Source: Stenotrophomonas maltophilia
GTDB lineage: Bacteria; Pseudomonadota; Gammaproteobacteria; Xanthomonadales; Xanthomonadaceae
DNA length: 64,000 nucleotides
Reading direction: 5' to 3'
NCBI RefSeq assembly: GCF_900186865.1
Contig: NZ_LT906480.1
Location: forward strand, 2,622,001 to 2,686,000
The notes below the pieces were generated by a model. That model made no database searches, had not been told where the DNA came from, and saw only the letters and a program-made list of their open reading frames with translations. Below are positions 42,388 through 54,288 of this stretch, piece after piece (positions within the stretch are counted from its first letter, which is position 1; every line of letters begins with the position of its first letter). Made by a program: the position numbers and the translations under genes.

Positions 42388-43545
42388 TCAACGCGCCGCG
42401 ATTCTCCCGACCAGGGTATCGATCGCCGCCTCCATGGCACGCGCGGTCCGGTCGCCGCTCTGGTTGGTGATCACGAAGATGCCCAGATCGTGCTCCGGCA
42501 TGATGTAGATGTAGCACTGCGAGCGTGGAACGCCACCGTGGTGGGCGTAATAGACACCCTTCTGGCGATCGCCAGCGACGATGTTCCAGAAATAGCCGAT
42601 GCTGAACTCGTCGTCGAATCTGGCCAGAGTGCGATGCGATTCCTGCACCACCGGGCCGTTGGCCAGCTGGAACTGAAGGTATTTCACCATGTCGGGCACT
42701 GTTGCCTTGACGTTGCCGGAAGCGCCCCATGGCAACTGTGGCATCGGCGAGGTCGGCACCGGATTGTCGCTGTGGTAGCCGATGGCAAGACGGTCTTTTT
42801 CCGCATTCCCCAGCTTGATCCCGATGCTGGTCATTGCTGCGGCGTCGCTGAAGAAGCCACGCAGCAATGACGTGTAGTCGGTCTTGTAGACGCCTTCCAG
42901 AATGTGGGCCGTCAGCTCCGTCCCAGCACTGGAGTAGGCGTACTCTTTCCCGGGCATCCGTGGGATCCGCACGGCGTGCAGATCCCGCAGGAAATCCGGC
43001 TTGCCGTAATGCGCATAGAGGGCACTGAGTTCACCGGGCACGCGGTGATCGGTGAAGTCCTCCAACACGGTGTTCGCCCGCTCCGGCAGCATGTTCGGCA
43101 GGCCACTGGTGTGTGACAGCAGGTGACGGACCCGTATGGGCTGGCCCTGGTACTGCAGGTTCGGATAGTCGCCCTGCAGGTAGCTGCGAACGTCATCCTC
43201 CAGGCCCACCCTGCCCTCAAGCACCGCACGGGCCATCAACGTGCCCGCCAGGGTCTTGCTCAGCGAGCCGATCTCATACAGCGTTGCGTCGGTCGGAACA
43301 TCGGGCTTGCCGGCTACCATCTCGCCGCGGTGACGGATGAAGGTCTTGCCCCGGTACACCACGCCGATGGAGGCCGAGTGCAGCAAAGGCTGTTCGATCA
43401 GGGCCTGGGCCACCTCGTCAACCGCCGCCCCCACATCGTTCGGCGGAGTCTTCCTGCCCTCGCAGCCGACGGCAAGGAGCACTGCGGATAGCACGACGGC
43501 ATTGAGCCATTGCCGGTTTCGGGTAGTCGTTGACATGGATTCCAT
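42388..43545 (-). CDS. Lipoprotein serine hydrolase, beta-lactamase-like fold
   Basis: A 385-residue protein with a hydrophobic N-terminus and a lipobox-like LLAVGC at residue 28. The SxxK motif is SLSK, followed by HTSGL and the Tyr-Ser-Ser element YAYSSAGTEL. The fold belongs to the class C beta-lactamase/DD-peptidase-like family, which includes esterases and peptidases. It probably faces the periplasm. The ATG at 43536 is an alternative. It is a second such enzyme in the window but not a close copy of the one at 14 kb. Confidence 0.85.
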   Translation of the reverse strand: MESMSTTTRNRQWLNAVVLSAVLLAVGCEGRKTPPNDVGAAVDEVAQALIEQPLLHSASIGVVYRGKTFIRHRGEMVAGKPDVPTDATLYEIGSLSKTLAGTLMARAVLEGRVGLEDDVRSYLQGDYPNLQYQGQPIRVRHLLSHTSGLPNMLPERANTVLEDFTDHRVPGELSALYAHYGKPDFLRDLHAVRIPRMPGKEYAYSSAGTELTAHILEGVYKTDYTSLLRGFFSDAAAMTSIGIKLGNAEKDRLAIGYHSDNPVPTSPMPQLPWGASGNVKATVPDMVKYLQFQLANGPVVQESHRTLARFDDEFSIGYFWNIVAGDRQKGVYYAHHGGVPRSQCYIYIMPEHDLGIFVITNQSGDRTARAMEAAIDTLVGRIAAR

Positions 43546-43663
43546 GCGCCGGCGCTTGAAGGTCGTGGGAACGGGCGCTCACGATAATTGATTGCCATGA
43601 GCGGCTGAAGGTGCCATCCGGCACCTCCAGTCGCGCCCCTCCCTGGAGGCCCCCTGCCCCCCG

Positions 43664-44668
43664 TCAGCGCTGGTAGTCCTTCAGGAACAACCAGGTGATC
43701 AGCGTGGCGTCCGGCCCCTTCGGGTCGGTGAATGGCAGGCCCGACTGGCTGCCGCTCCAGGCATGCCCCATGCCCTGCACCACGTAGTGCTGGACCAGCG
43801 CCCTGCCACCGTAGGCGTAGGTGTCGACGGTATACGCGCGGCCGCCCGGCACCTGCCCGTGATAGGTGCTGGTCGGCACGTATTTCACCGAGTCGTTGTC
43901 CTGGCCGTCGTCGGCCAGGTCATTGGTCTGCAGGAACTGGCGCACGGCCTGCTGGCCGTTCACCGGATTGACGGTGAGATCGGCGCTGCCATGGAACACC
44001 AGCACCGGCAGCGGTCGCGGCGACGGCGAACCCGAGCACTGCCACGCCAGGCGGCCATTGCTGTCCGGCGAATAGATGCTGCCGGCCAGCAGTGCGTAGG
44101 CGCTGCCGGAAATCGTGGTCGCGCCCTTGAACATGCCACCGGAGTGGATGGCGCCGGCAGCGAACACATCCGAATAGCAGGCCAGCATGATCGAGGTCAT
44201 CGCACCACCTGCCGAAATGCCGGTGACATAGACCCGGCGCGGATCCACGCTGTAGTCCGCTTTCACCTTGTCCACGATGCCGGCCAGGATCGACGCTTCG
44301 CCGCTGTCGCGGGCCTGGTTGATCGGCAGCTGCCAGTTCCAGCAGCGGGCCGGATTGGAGGTGACGTTCTGCCGGGGGTAGACCACGATGAACCCTTCGG
44401 TGTCGGCCACATCATTGAAGCCTGACGCCTCCCCCATCAGGTTGGGCCCGTTGACGCAGCCGTGCAGCACCAGCAGCAACGGTAGCGGCTGCTGGTCGTC
44501 GTAGCCCGCCGGCACCCACACCTGGTACTCGCGGGCGCCGAACAGATTGCCGTACAGGCCAATGTCCCAATGCCCGGCCGGGCCTGCGGCAAGGGCACTG
44601 CCCGCCATCGCCAGCCAACTGCACAGCACCAGCAGTACAACCTTGATCGAATCGATTCCGGATTTCAT
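43664..44668 (-). CDS. Secreted PHB-depolymerase-type esterase
   Basis: The ATG at 44668 follows GAGGATCTGGCC and gives 334 residues with a signal peptide ending near ALAA. The alpha/beta hydrolase core has LLVLHGCVNGP for the oxyanion region, the nucleophile Ser152 in GISAGGAMT, the Asp in FHGSADLTVNP and the His in GMGHAWSG. This matches extracellular poly(3-hydroxybutyrate) depolymerase/LpqC-type esterases, which also include feruloyl esterases. It is divergent from a TonB receptor and shares the ACCTAGGT control region. Confidence 0.87.
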   Translation of the reverse strand: MKSGIDSIKVVLLVLCSWLAMAGSALAAGPAGHWDIGLYGNLFGAREYQVWVPAGYDDQQPLPLLLVLHGCVNGPNLMGEASGFNDVADTEGFIVVYPRQNVTSNPARCWNWQLPINQARDSGEASILAGIVDKVKADYSVDPRRVYVTGISAGGAMTSIMLACYSDVFAAGAIHSGGMFKGATTISGSAYALLAGSIYSPDSNGRLAWQCSGSPSPRPLPVLVFHGSADLTVNPVNGQQAVRQFLQTNDLADDGQDNDSVKYVPTSTYHGQVPGGRAYTVDTYAYGGRALVQHYVVQGMGHAWSGSQSGLPFTDPKGPDATLITWLFLKDYQR

Positions 44669-44767
44669 GGCCAGATCCTCATGCGTGAGTCGTGGATGAA
44701 GTGGTACCGGGACGCGCTTCCGGCTGGGGGGCGCGCCCAGTATCCGCATCCAGCGGCCGCTGCCGAC

Positions 44768-44781
44768 TGGACCTAGGTCCA
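44768..44781. promoter_or_regulatory. ACCTAGGT palindrome in the esterase/TonB receptor promoter
   Basis: A perfect 14-bp palindrome, TGGACCTAGGTCCA, 99 bp before the esterase start and 84 bp before the receptor start. The 8-bp core ACCTAGGT is also at 52536-52543. CTAG-containing sites are rare in such GC-rich DNA. Confidence 0.65.
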
Positions 44782-44865
44782 CTCGCCGCTGCGTGATGAC
44801 ACCGCTAGCCTTGGCTGCAGGATGGCAATGGGCCATCTGCAAGCAGCTGCCTGGGGGAGGACCGA

Positions 44866-47064
<2,199 letters not shown>

Positions 47065-47096
47065 CGCATCCGTTACGATCTTCAGGAAGCTTCTGC

Positions 47097-47975
47097 ATGA
47101 CGCAGTCTTACGACGACCTGTACTGGAACAGCGACGATGGCCTGCGCCTGCACGCGCGCGACCATGCAGCGGACGCCCGGCAGGCGCCCCGCGGCACCGT
47201 GGTCTGCATTCCCGGCCTGACCCGCAATGGTGCCGATTTCGATGCATTGGCCGAAACACTCACCGCCGAGGGATGGCGCGTGATCGCCGTCGACCTGCGT
47301 GGCCGCGCCGGTTCAGAACGTGCGCACGATCCGTCCAGCTACAACCCGCGCACCTACGCAGATGACATGGTCGCGCTGCTGCGCGCGCAGAACATCGACA
47401 AGGCGGTGTTCGTCGGCACCTCACTGGGCGTGCTGGTGACCATCACCCTCGCTTCGCGCGCGCCGGAGCGGATCGCGGGCGCGGTGCTCAATGATGCCGG
47501 CCCCAGGGTGCCGCGTGAGGCGCTGGCACGGATCGGCAAGTATGCCGGCAAGCCGGTACCGCCGATGGACCTGGTGCAGGCCACGGCCTACGTGGAATCC
47601 ATCGGCAAGGCTGCGTTCCCTCGCTTCAGCGCCGACGACTGGCGGCAGATGGCGGTGCGCACCTTCCGCCCGCGCAGCGATGGCCTGCTGGAACTGGACT
47701 ACGACCCGGCAGTGATCCGCACCACCCGGCCATGGCTGCTGTGGCTGTTGCGTCCCCTGCTGTGGCGTGCGGTTCGCGGGCTGACCGCCCGGGTGCCGGT
47801 GCTGGTGGTGCGCGGCGCGCTGTCCGACATCCTGCCGGCCGATGTGGCGCGGCAGATGGCGGCCACCTCGGAAAGTGCCCGTCTGGTGGAGGTGCCCGAT
47901 GTCGGCCACGCTCCGATGCTGTCCGAACCAGAGGCGCGTGACGCGATCCTTGCCTTGCTGGAGCGTGTGGTGTGA
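47097..47975 (+). CDS. Alpha/beta hydrolase
   Basis: A 292-residue cytosolic hydrolase. The nucleophile elbow is GTSLGV, with Ser in VFVGTSLGVLVT; DLRGRAGS follows the usual pattern before it, and the His is in VPDVGHAPML. The Asp of the triad is likely in VVRGALSDIL. The family covers esterases, lactonases and dehalogenases. It follows the receptor by 33 bp, and its stop overlaps the start of the MaoC gene as GTGA, so the genes are cotranscribed and coupled. Confidence 0.88.
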   Translation: MTQSYDDLYWNSDDGLRLHARDHAADARQAPRGTVVCIPGLTRNGADFDALAETLTAEGWRVIAVDLRGRAGSERAHDPSSYNPRTYADDMVALLRAQNIDKAVFVGTSLGVLVTITLASRAPERIAGAVLNDAGPRVPREALARIGKYAGKPVPPMDLVQATAYVESIGKAAFPRFSADDWRQMAVRTFRPRSDGLLELDYDPAVIRTTRPWLLWLLRPLLWRAVRGLTARVPVLVVRGALSDILPADVARQMAATSESARLVEVPDVGHAPMLSEPEARDAILALLERVV

Positions 47976-48448
47976 GTGCGGACAGCGAGCTGCCTCCCGC
48001 CCTGCAGGCCGTGCAGCAGTGGGCCGCCCGTGAGCGGCTGAGTGGCGTGACCTGCCTGGACCAGGCGCGCATCGATGCCTTTGCCGACGCCACCGGCGAC
48101 CACAACTGGATCCATGTCGATCCAGCGCGGGCGCAGGCGCAGATGCCGGGCGGGCGTACCATCGCACACGGCTTCCTGCTGCTCTCGCTGACGGTGGAGG
48201 ACGATGTGGCCGCCCTGGCTGGCTTCCCCGGCATCGCCCATGTGCTCAACTACGGCTTGAACAAGGTCCGCTTCCTGGCGCCGGTGCCGAGCGGGTCCGA
48301 GGTGCGGGTACGCTCGCAGCTGCTGTCACTGGATGCGCGCCAGCCCGGCCAGTGGCTGCTGATCCAGCGCAAGGCCGTCGAGCGGGTCGCCGATGGCGAG
48401 CTGGCACTGGTCGCTGAGCAGCTGTCACTGGTCGTGATTACGCCCTAG
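47972..48448 (+). CDS. MaoC-family (R)-specific enoyl-CoA hydratase
   Basis: A 158-residue hot-dog-fold protein from a GTG start overlapping the preceding stop by 4 bp. The hydratase-2 motif is ATGDHNWIHVDPARA, with the catalytic Asp and His, followed by HGFLLLSL. Enzymes of this type hydrate enoyl-CoA to (R)-3-hydroxyacyl-CoA. This links the operon to beta-oxidation and to hydroxyalkanoate metabolism, which agrees with the PHB-depolymerase-type esterase nearby. Confidence 0.88.
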   Translation: MSADSELPPALQAVQQWAARERLSGVTCLDQARIDAFADATGDHNWIHVDPARAQAQMPGGRTIAHGFLLLSLTVEDDVAALAGFPGIAHVLNYGLNKVRFLAPVPSGSEVRVRSQLLSLDARQPGQWLLIQRKAVERVADGELALVAEQLSLVVITP

Positions 48449-48484
48449 CACCACCCCGCCCGATTCTCTCCCTACACTGGAGCG

Positions 48485-51400
48485 ATGTTGACGCCCTCCA
48501 TCGTCCTCTTCGCCTGCATTGCATGGACCGCACTGCTGTTTGGCGTGGCGCTGTGGGGCGAGCGCCGGGGGCACCGGCTTTCGAAGGCATGGCCGCTCAT
48601 CTATGCACTGTCGCTGGCCGTGCACTGCACCGCGTGGACCTACTACGGTGCGGCCTCGCAGGGGCGGCAATGGGGTTTCCCCATTCCACCAACCCTGGCC
48701 GGCATGGCGCTGATCTTCGCGTTCGGCCTGCCGTTTCTGCTCCGTCTCGGGCGGCTGGCCAAGCAGCACAACAGTGCCACCATCGCCGATCTGGTCGTTG
48801 CACGACTGCGTGCCGATCGCGGCCTCGGCTTCACCATCACCCTGGTGGCGCTGTTCGGCATCATTCCGTACATCGCACTGCAGCTGAAAGCCGTCAGCCA
48901 GGGGCTGGGCACCCTGCTGGGTGATGGGTTCGCGCCTGCCGGTGCGCAGCTGGACATGTCGTTCTGGTTCGCGCTGACGATGGCCGCGTTCACCCTGCTG
49001 TTCGGTGCACGCAAGGCCTCGGCCACCGAGCCCAACCGCGGCATCGTGGTCGCGCTGGGCCTGGAGTCCGTATTGAAGCTGGTGGCGCTGCTGGCCATTG
49101 GCCTGAATGCGGCGCTGTCCGTGCACAAGGCCGGCACACCGCTGCTGGAGAAGATGGCGCAGCTGCCGCCCCCGGCCATCGTGCCGGACTATCTCACCAT
49201 GGTCGCGCTGGGGGCGATCTCCGCGTTCACCCTGCCGCACCAGTTCCATGTCGGCGTGGTCGAGCTTCGCCAGACCTCGGACCTGAAGACGGCACGCTGG
49301 ATGTTCCCGGTCTACCTGCTGCTGATCGGCCTGCCGTCGGTGCCGATGGCATTGGCCGGCGCCGCGCAGCTGCCGGCCTCGGTATCGCCTGACCTGTACG
49401 TGCTGGCGCTGCCGCAGGCCGGCGGCCATCATCTGCTGGCGCTGCTGGCCTATCTGGGCAGCCTGAGCGCGGCCACCGGCATGATGATCCTGTCCGGGCT
49501 GACGTTGTCGATCATGCTTGGCAACCATGGATTCGGTTCGCGCCTGCTCGGCGGCATCGGGGGTGGCGTGGCCAACGCCGATCTGCGCCCGCGCGTGCTG
49601 GCGTTCCGCCGTGCCGGCATCCTCGCCGTGTTCCTGATGTCGTGGCTGTACAGCCGCGCGATGAGCGACACCGAGGCACTCAGCGATTTCGGCCTGATGT
49701 CCTTCACCGCCCTCTCGCAGCTGGCACCGGCTGGGCTGCTGGCGGTGTATCGCCCACGTACGCCCTCCGCGGCCATCATAGCCGGCATCGTGCTGGGCTC
49801 ATTGGCCTGGCTCTGGCTGGTACTGCTGCCGATGGTGATCCCGGCCGCGACGCCGTCGGTCAGCGCCGACGGGCTGCACTGGTTGGCGGTGGTCTCGCTG
49901 CGCGTGCAGCCGGGGCATATCGCCATCAGCATGGGGGCCAGCCTGGCGGTCAACCTGCTGACCGTGGCCCTGGTGTCGCGGGCCGTGCGTCCGTCATTGC
50001 CGCGGAGGCGGGATGCGGTGGCTGCGGCGTCCCTGCGCAGGACCGCCGGACGCTTCCTTGGCCAGGAGCGTGCGCGCCAGCTGCTCGACGGCCACGCCGG
50101 GCAGATGCTGGATGACGACCGGGTCACCGCCGTCGAGCGTGAGCTGACGGCCGTGGTGGGCGCAGGCATGGCACGGCTGCTGGTCGAAGCCGCACGCGAG
50201 GGCGGCACCGCGCCGCTGGATGCGGTGACCCGCGCCGTCGGCGAAGCTACCCAGGTGCTGCGCTTCAACCAGCGACTGCTCGAAGCCGCGCTGGAGAACA
50301 TGAGCCAGGGCATCAGCGTGGTCGATGCGCAGCTGCAGCTGGTGGCCTGGAACAGCCGCTACGCCGCGCTGTTCAAGTTCCCGCCGGAGCTGCTGCAGGT
50401 CGGGCAGCCGGTGGTCAACCTCACGGCGTGGGCACTGGGGCAGCTGAAGATCGGCGATGGCCCCGGCGACACGCCCACCAGGGCGTTGCAGCGCCGCGTC
50501 GCGCACATGCGCCGTGGCACGCCGCACCTGTCGGAACGGATATTTCCCGATGACACCATCGTCGAGATCCGCGGCAACCCGATGCCGGGCGGTGGCTACG
50601 TGGCCACCTTCACCGATGTCACGGCGTTCCGCCGCGCGGAGGATGCGCTCAAGCGCAGCAATGAAACGCTGGAACGCCGCGTACAGGACCGCACCGCGAG
50701 GCTGCAGCAGGCGGTCCAGGAGGCCGAGCGCGCGAACGCGGCGAAAACCCGCTTCCTGACGGCGGTCGGCCATGACCTCATCCAGCCCCTGCATGCGGCC
50801 CAGCTGCTGACCGAGGCGATGTCGCAGCACATCGAATCCGAGTTCCTCGACAGTTTCCTGCGGCAGATCCGCGGCGCACTGGATTCCACCGATGACCTGC
50901 TGTCCGGCCTGCTCGATATTTCGCGACTGGAAGCCGGTGGGTTGGTGGCCGATCCGCGCCCGTTCGCGCTGTCGACGGTGCTGGATCCGCTCGCGCAGGA
51001 GTTCGCGGTGCTGGCGGCGGCGCGCGGCCTGCAGTTCCGCCATGTGCGGAGCCAGGCCTGGGTCCATAGCGATCCCCTGCTGCTGCGCCGGGTGCTGCAG
51101 AACTTCCTGGCCAATGCCATTCGTTACACCCGCCATGGCGGTGTGTTGCTGGGTGTGCGCCGCCAGGGGCAGGCACTGATGATCGGCGTGCATGACACCG
51201 GCCCCGGCATTACTCAGGAGCAGCAGGCGGTGGTGTTCGAGGAGTTCCACCGGGTCGATCGCAGCAACGGCCAGGGACTGGGACTGGGCTTGACCATCGC
51301 CCACCGCATCGCCGATCTGCTGCATGCACCCTTGCACCTGCGCAGCGTGCCCGGGCACGGCTCGGCCTTCTCGATCAGCGTGCAACGCGCAGCACCGCCT

Positions 51401-51814
51401 GTGGCCCCGCGCAGTTCGGCACCGACGGGTGGCAGCAACGCCCTCAAGGGTATCCGCGTACTGGCAGTGGACAACGACCCGGACGCGCTGGAGGCGATGC
51501 GGCAACTGCTGCTTTCCTGGGGCTGCGACGTCATCGCGGCAGGCAGCGCCGATGCCATCGGGGCCTCAGCGCACGAGGCGGCGCTGTGGCTGTTCGACTA
51601 TCACCTGGATGACGGCGATACCGGTGTTGCGCTGTGGCAGCGGCTGGCGGACATGCATGGACCGCGGCCGACGGTAATCCTCAGTGCGGATACCGGCAGC
51701 GATACACGCGAGGCGGTGCGCGGCGCTGGGCTATCCCTGCTCAACAAGCCGTTCAAGCCGTTGGCGTTGCGCTGGGCGATCAACCACCTGCTGGCGGCCA
51801 CTGCCACGCGCTGA
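48485..51814 (+). CDS. Hybrid sensor histidine kinase with Na+/solute symporter-like N-terminus
   Basis: A 1109-residue membrane protein. Residues 1-500 form about 12-13 hydrophobic segments of sodium/solute symporter type. A PAS domain (about 600-705, WNSRYAALF) and a coiled coil precede HisKA with phospho-His763 (AVGHDLIQPLH). HATPase motifs are NFLANAIRY and DTGPGI. A receiver domain at the end has Asp1038 (LFDYHLDDG). Transporter-like kinases such as CbrA sense or move their own ligand. The partner regulator is convergent with a 4-bp gap. Confidence 0.92.
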   Translation: MLTPSIVLFACIAWTALLFGVALWGERRGHRLSKAWPLIYALSLAVHCTAWTYYGAASQGRQWGFPIPPTLAGMALIFAFGLPFLLRLGRLAKQHNSATIADLVVARLRADRGLGFTITLVALFGIIPYIALQLKAVSQGLGTLLGDGFAPAGAQLDMSFWFALTMAAFTLLFGARKASATEPNRGIVVALGLESVLKLVALLAIGLNAALSVHKAGTPLLEKMAQLPPPAIVPDYLTMVALGAISAFTLPHQFHVGVVELRQTSDLKTARWMFPVYLLLIGLPSVPMALAGAAQLPASVSPDLYVLALPQAGGHHLLALLAYLGSLSAATGMMILSGLTLSIMLGNHGFGSRLLGGIGGGVANADLRPRVLAFRRAGILAVFLMSWLYSRAMSDTEALSDFGLMSFTALSQLAPAGLLAVYRPRTPSAAIIAGIVLGSLAWLWLVLLPMVIPAATPSVSADGLHWLAVVSLRVQPGHIAISMGASLAVNLLTVALVSRAVRPSLPRRRDAVAAASLRRTAGRFLGQERARQLLDGHAGQMLDDDRVTAVERELTAVVGAGMARLLVEAAREGGTAPLDAVTRAVGEATQVLRFNQRLLEAALENMSQGISVVDAQLQLVAWNSRYAALFKFPPELLQVGQPVVNLTAWALGQLKIGDGPGDTPTRALQRRVAHMRRGTPHLSERIFPDDTIVEIRGNPMPGGGYVATFTDVTAFRRAEDALKRSNETLERRVQDRTARLQQAVQEAERANAAKTRFLTAVGHDLIQPLHAAQLLTEAMSQHIESEFLDSFLRQIRGALDSTDDLLSGLLDISRLEAGGLVADPRPFALSTVLDPLAQEFAVLAAARGLQFRHVRSQAWVHSDPLLLRRVLQNFLANAIRYTRHGGVLLGVRRQGQALMIGVHDTGPGITQEQQAVVFEEFHRVDRSNGQGLGLGLTIAHRIADLLHAPLHLRSVPGHGSAFSISVQRAAPPVAPRSSAPTGGSNALKGIRVLAVDNDPDALEAMRQLLLSWGCDVIAAGSADAIGASAHEAALWLFDYHLDDGDTGVALWQRLADMHGPRPTVILSADTGSDTREAVRGAGLSLLNKPFKPLALRWAINHLLAATATR

Positions 51815-51818
51815 CCGT

Positions 51819-52493
51819 TCAGGGCTCGGGCAGCTCTTCGATCAGCCGGGACGGATCGGCCAACCCCATTTCGTGCAGCACGCGGATGGCCTGCGCGCGG
51901 TTGCGTACGCCCAGCCGCTCCATGATGCGTGTCATGTGCGCCTTGACCGTGCGCAGCTGTACGCCCAGCCGGTCGGCAATCTGCTTGTTGAGCAGGCCCT
52001 CGGCCACCAGCCCCAGCACTTTGTATTGATGTGCGGACAGGCTGGCCAGGCGCGCGGCGAGGTCGGCATCCCTGCTGAACGGCGCTACCCGCGCCACCGG
52101 CTCGCGCAGCAGCGCCGGGATCCAGCGTTCGCCCTCCAGCACGGACTGCAGCGCGGACTGCAGCTCGTTCAAACCCGAGCTCTTGGGCAGGTAGCCCGCG
52201 GCGCCGAGGTCGATGGCGCGCCGGATCACCTGCGGCTCCTCGTTGGCGGAGACGATGATGATCGCCAGGCCCGGCTGCAGCGCACGGATGGTCGCCAGCC
52301 CGGCCAGCCCATGGTTGCCCGGCATGTGCAGGTCCAGCAGCATCAGGTCGATCGACTGGTTCTCGATCGCCTCCAGCACGCTGTCCAGTGAATCCGCCTC
52401 GCTGATCTGCAGATCGGCGACCGCCTCTTCCGCCGCGCGATGCAGTGCCGCACGGAACAAGGGGTGATCATCGGCGATGAGCAGGGTTGGCAT
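51819..52493 (-). CDS. NarL/LuxR-family response regulator
   Basis: A 224-residue regulator. The receiver domain (about 1-120) has Asp8, Asp9, the phospho-acceptor Asp54 (LLDLHMPG) and a Lys near 105. The C-terminal LuxR-type helix-turn-helix is about 150-210, with LLNKQIADRLGVQLRTVKAHMTRI (key NKQIADRLGV, TVKAHM). It is the likely partner of the convergent hybrid kinase and resembles AgmR/GlpR-type regulators. The ACCTAGGT palindrome beside its start and at the receptor promoter is its likely site. Confidence 0.91.
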   Translation of the reverse strand: MPTLLIADDHPLFRAALHRAAEEAVADLQISEADSLDSVLEAIENQSIDLMLLDLHMPGNHGLAGLATIRALQPGLAIIIVSANEEPQVIRRAIDLGAAGYLPKSSGLNELQSALQSVLEGERWIPALLREPVARVAPFSRDADLAARLASLSAHQYKVLGLVAEGLLNKQIADRLGVQLRTVKAHMTRIMERLGVRNRAQAIRVLHEMGLADPSRLIEELPEP

Positions 52494-52533
52494 GTCCTGG
52501 CGAGATTATCAAATCGGCTGCGCGCGGGAACAG

Positions 52534-52545
52534 GTACCTAGGTAC
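52534..52545. promoter_or_regulatory. ACCTAGGT palindrome before the acyl-CoA ligase gene
   Basis: GTACCTAGGTAC is a perfect 12-bp palindrome, 78 bp before the ligase start and 41 bp before the response regulator start. It shares the ACCTAGGT core with the site at 44771-44778. Confidence 0.65.
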
Positions 52546-52622
52546 GCTGGTACAGCAGGAAGGGCTTGATAGTGTGGTGCGGAGAAGGTCGGCGACCGCA
52601 ACGCCGCCCACGAGGAAATGCC

Positions 52623-54269
52623 ATGTCATCCGCCCCCACTCCCGATGCCCATGCCTATCCACTGCTGATCAAGCAGCTGCTGCTGATGCCGCTGGCGGTG
52701 AGTCCTGAACAGGAAGTCGTCTATGGCGACAGGGTCCGATTCGATTACCGCACCCTGCAGGCGCGCATCGGCCAGCTGGCCGGCCTGTTGACCTCGTTGG
52801 GCGTCGGCCACGGCGACACGGTGGCGGTGATGGACTGGGACAGCAACCGCTACCTGGAGGCCTACTTCGCGGTTCCGATGATCGGTGCGGTGCTGATGAT
52901 GGTGAACGTGCGCCTGGCCCCCGAGCAGATCGCGTACACGCTGAACCACAGCGGCGCGCGGGTGATCCTGGCCAACCGCGAGTTCCTGCCGCTGCTGGAC
53001 GCCATCGACGAGCAGCTGCCGGACCTGCGCACGCGCATCCTGCTGGACGATGCCGGTGGCCCGCTGCCGCCTGGCTTCGCCACCGAGTACGAAGCGGGGT
53101 TGCGCGGTGCCACGCCGGTCGTCCGCTTCCCGGACTTCGACGAGAATGCCCGTGCCACGGTGTTCTACACCACCGGAACCACCGGATTGCCCAAGGGGGT
53201 CTATTTCAGCCACCGGCAGCTGGTGCTGCATTCGCTGGCGGCGATGGCCGCGCTCGGCGGCGCACCCCGCCAGGGACGCCTGCATCGTGACGATGTCTAC
53301 ATGCCCATCACCCCGATGTTCCATGTGCACGCGTGGGGCCTGCCCTACGTGGCTACCGCGATGGGCATCAGGCAGGTCTATCCGGGGCGCTACCTGCCTG
53401 CGAAACTGCTGGCGTTGATCGCCCGCGAAAAGGTGACCTTCTCGCACTGCGTGCCAACCATCCTGCACATGCTGCTGGAGCACCCGGACGCCGCGCAGAC
53501 CGACCTGGAGGGCTGGAAGGTGATCATCGGTGGTGCCGCGCTGCCCCGTGCCTTGGCGCAGCGCGCACTGGCGCGGGGCATCGACATCTTCGGCGGCTAT
53601 GGCATGTCCGAGACCTGCCCGCTGCTCACCATCGCCCAGATCGACGTGGACAGCGTGACCGATGCCGACGAGGTGCTGTCACTGCGCACCAAGGCCGGCA
53701 TTCCGGTGCCGCTGGTGGACCTGCGCATCGTCGACCCGGACATGGGCGATGTCGTCCACGATGGCGTCGCCACCGGTGAAGTGGTGGCGCGCGCCCCCTG
53801 GCTGACCCAGGGCTACCTGCACGATCCCGAGGCTTCGGCAACGCTGTGGGCGGGCGGCTACCTGCACACCGGCGACATCGGCAACATCGACGAAGCTGGC
53901 TACCTGCGTGTCACCGACCGCATCAAGGACGTGATCAAGACCGGGGGCGAATGGATCTCCTCGCTCGCGCTGGAAGACATCATCGCACTGCACCCGGCGG
54001 TCAGCGAGGTCGCGGTGATCGGTATCGCCGACACGAAATGGGGCGAGCGGCCATTGCCACTGGTGGTCAGGAAGCCGGGAAGCCATGTGGCCGAAGCGGA
54101 GATCATCGAACTGGTCGCGGCGCGCAGCCGTTCCGGAGACATCTCACGCTATGCGATCCCGGAGCGCGTGAGCTTCGTGGATGCAATCGAGCGGACCAGC
54201 GTGGGCAAGATCAACAAGAAGAAGCTGCGCGGGCTGCATGATCCGGTCCTTGGCACCGGCGGGCGATGA
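52623..54269 (+). CDS. Fatty acid/acyl-CoA ligase, AlkK type
   Basis: Started at the ATG at 52623 (548 residues), this is an AMP-forming acyl-CoA synthetase. The phosphate loop is YTTGTTGLPKGVYFSH, the adenine loop is GGYGMSETCPLL, and the hinge and C-terminal domain run through GGYLHTGDIGNID, DVIKTGGEWISS and VGKINKKKLRG. It activates a fatty acid with CoA and ATP. The AlkK-like motif structure suggests medium or short chain acids. It is divergent from the response regulator. Confidence 0.92.
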   Translation: MSSAPTPDAHAYPLLIKQLLLMPLAVSPEQEVVYGDRVRFDYRTLQARIGQLAGLLTSLGVGHGDTVAVMDWDSNRYLEAYFAVPMIGAVLMMVNVRLAPEQIAYTLNHSGARVILANREFLPLLDAIDEQLPDLRTRILLDDAGGPLPPGFATEYEAGLRGATPVVRFPDFDENARATVFYTTGTTGLPKGVYFSHRQLVLHSLAAMAALGGAPRQGRLHRDDVYMPITPMFHVHAWGLPYVATAMGIRQVYPGRYLPAKLLALIAREKVTFSHCVPTILHMLLEHPDAAQTDLEGWKVIIGGAALPRALAQRALARGIDIFGGYGMSETCPLLTIAQIDVDSVTDADEVLSLRTKAGIPVPLVDLRIVDPDMGDVVHDGVATGEVVARAPWLTQGYLHDPEASATLWAGGYLHTGDIGNIDEAGYLRVTDRIKDVIKTGGEWISSLALEDIIALHPAVSEVAVIGIADTKWGERPLPLVVRKPGSHVAEAEIIELVAARSRSGDISRYAIPERVSFVDAIERTSVGKINKKKLRGLHDPVLGTGGR

Positions 54270-54288
54270 CGGCCTCTGCCGGCATCGC

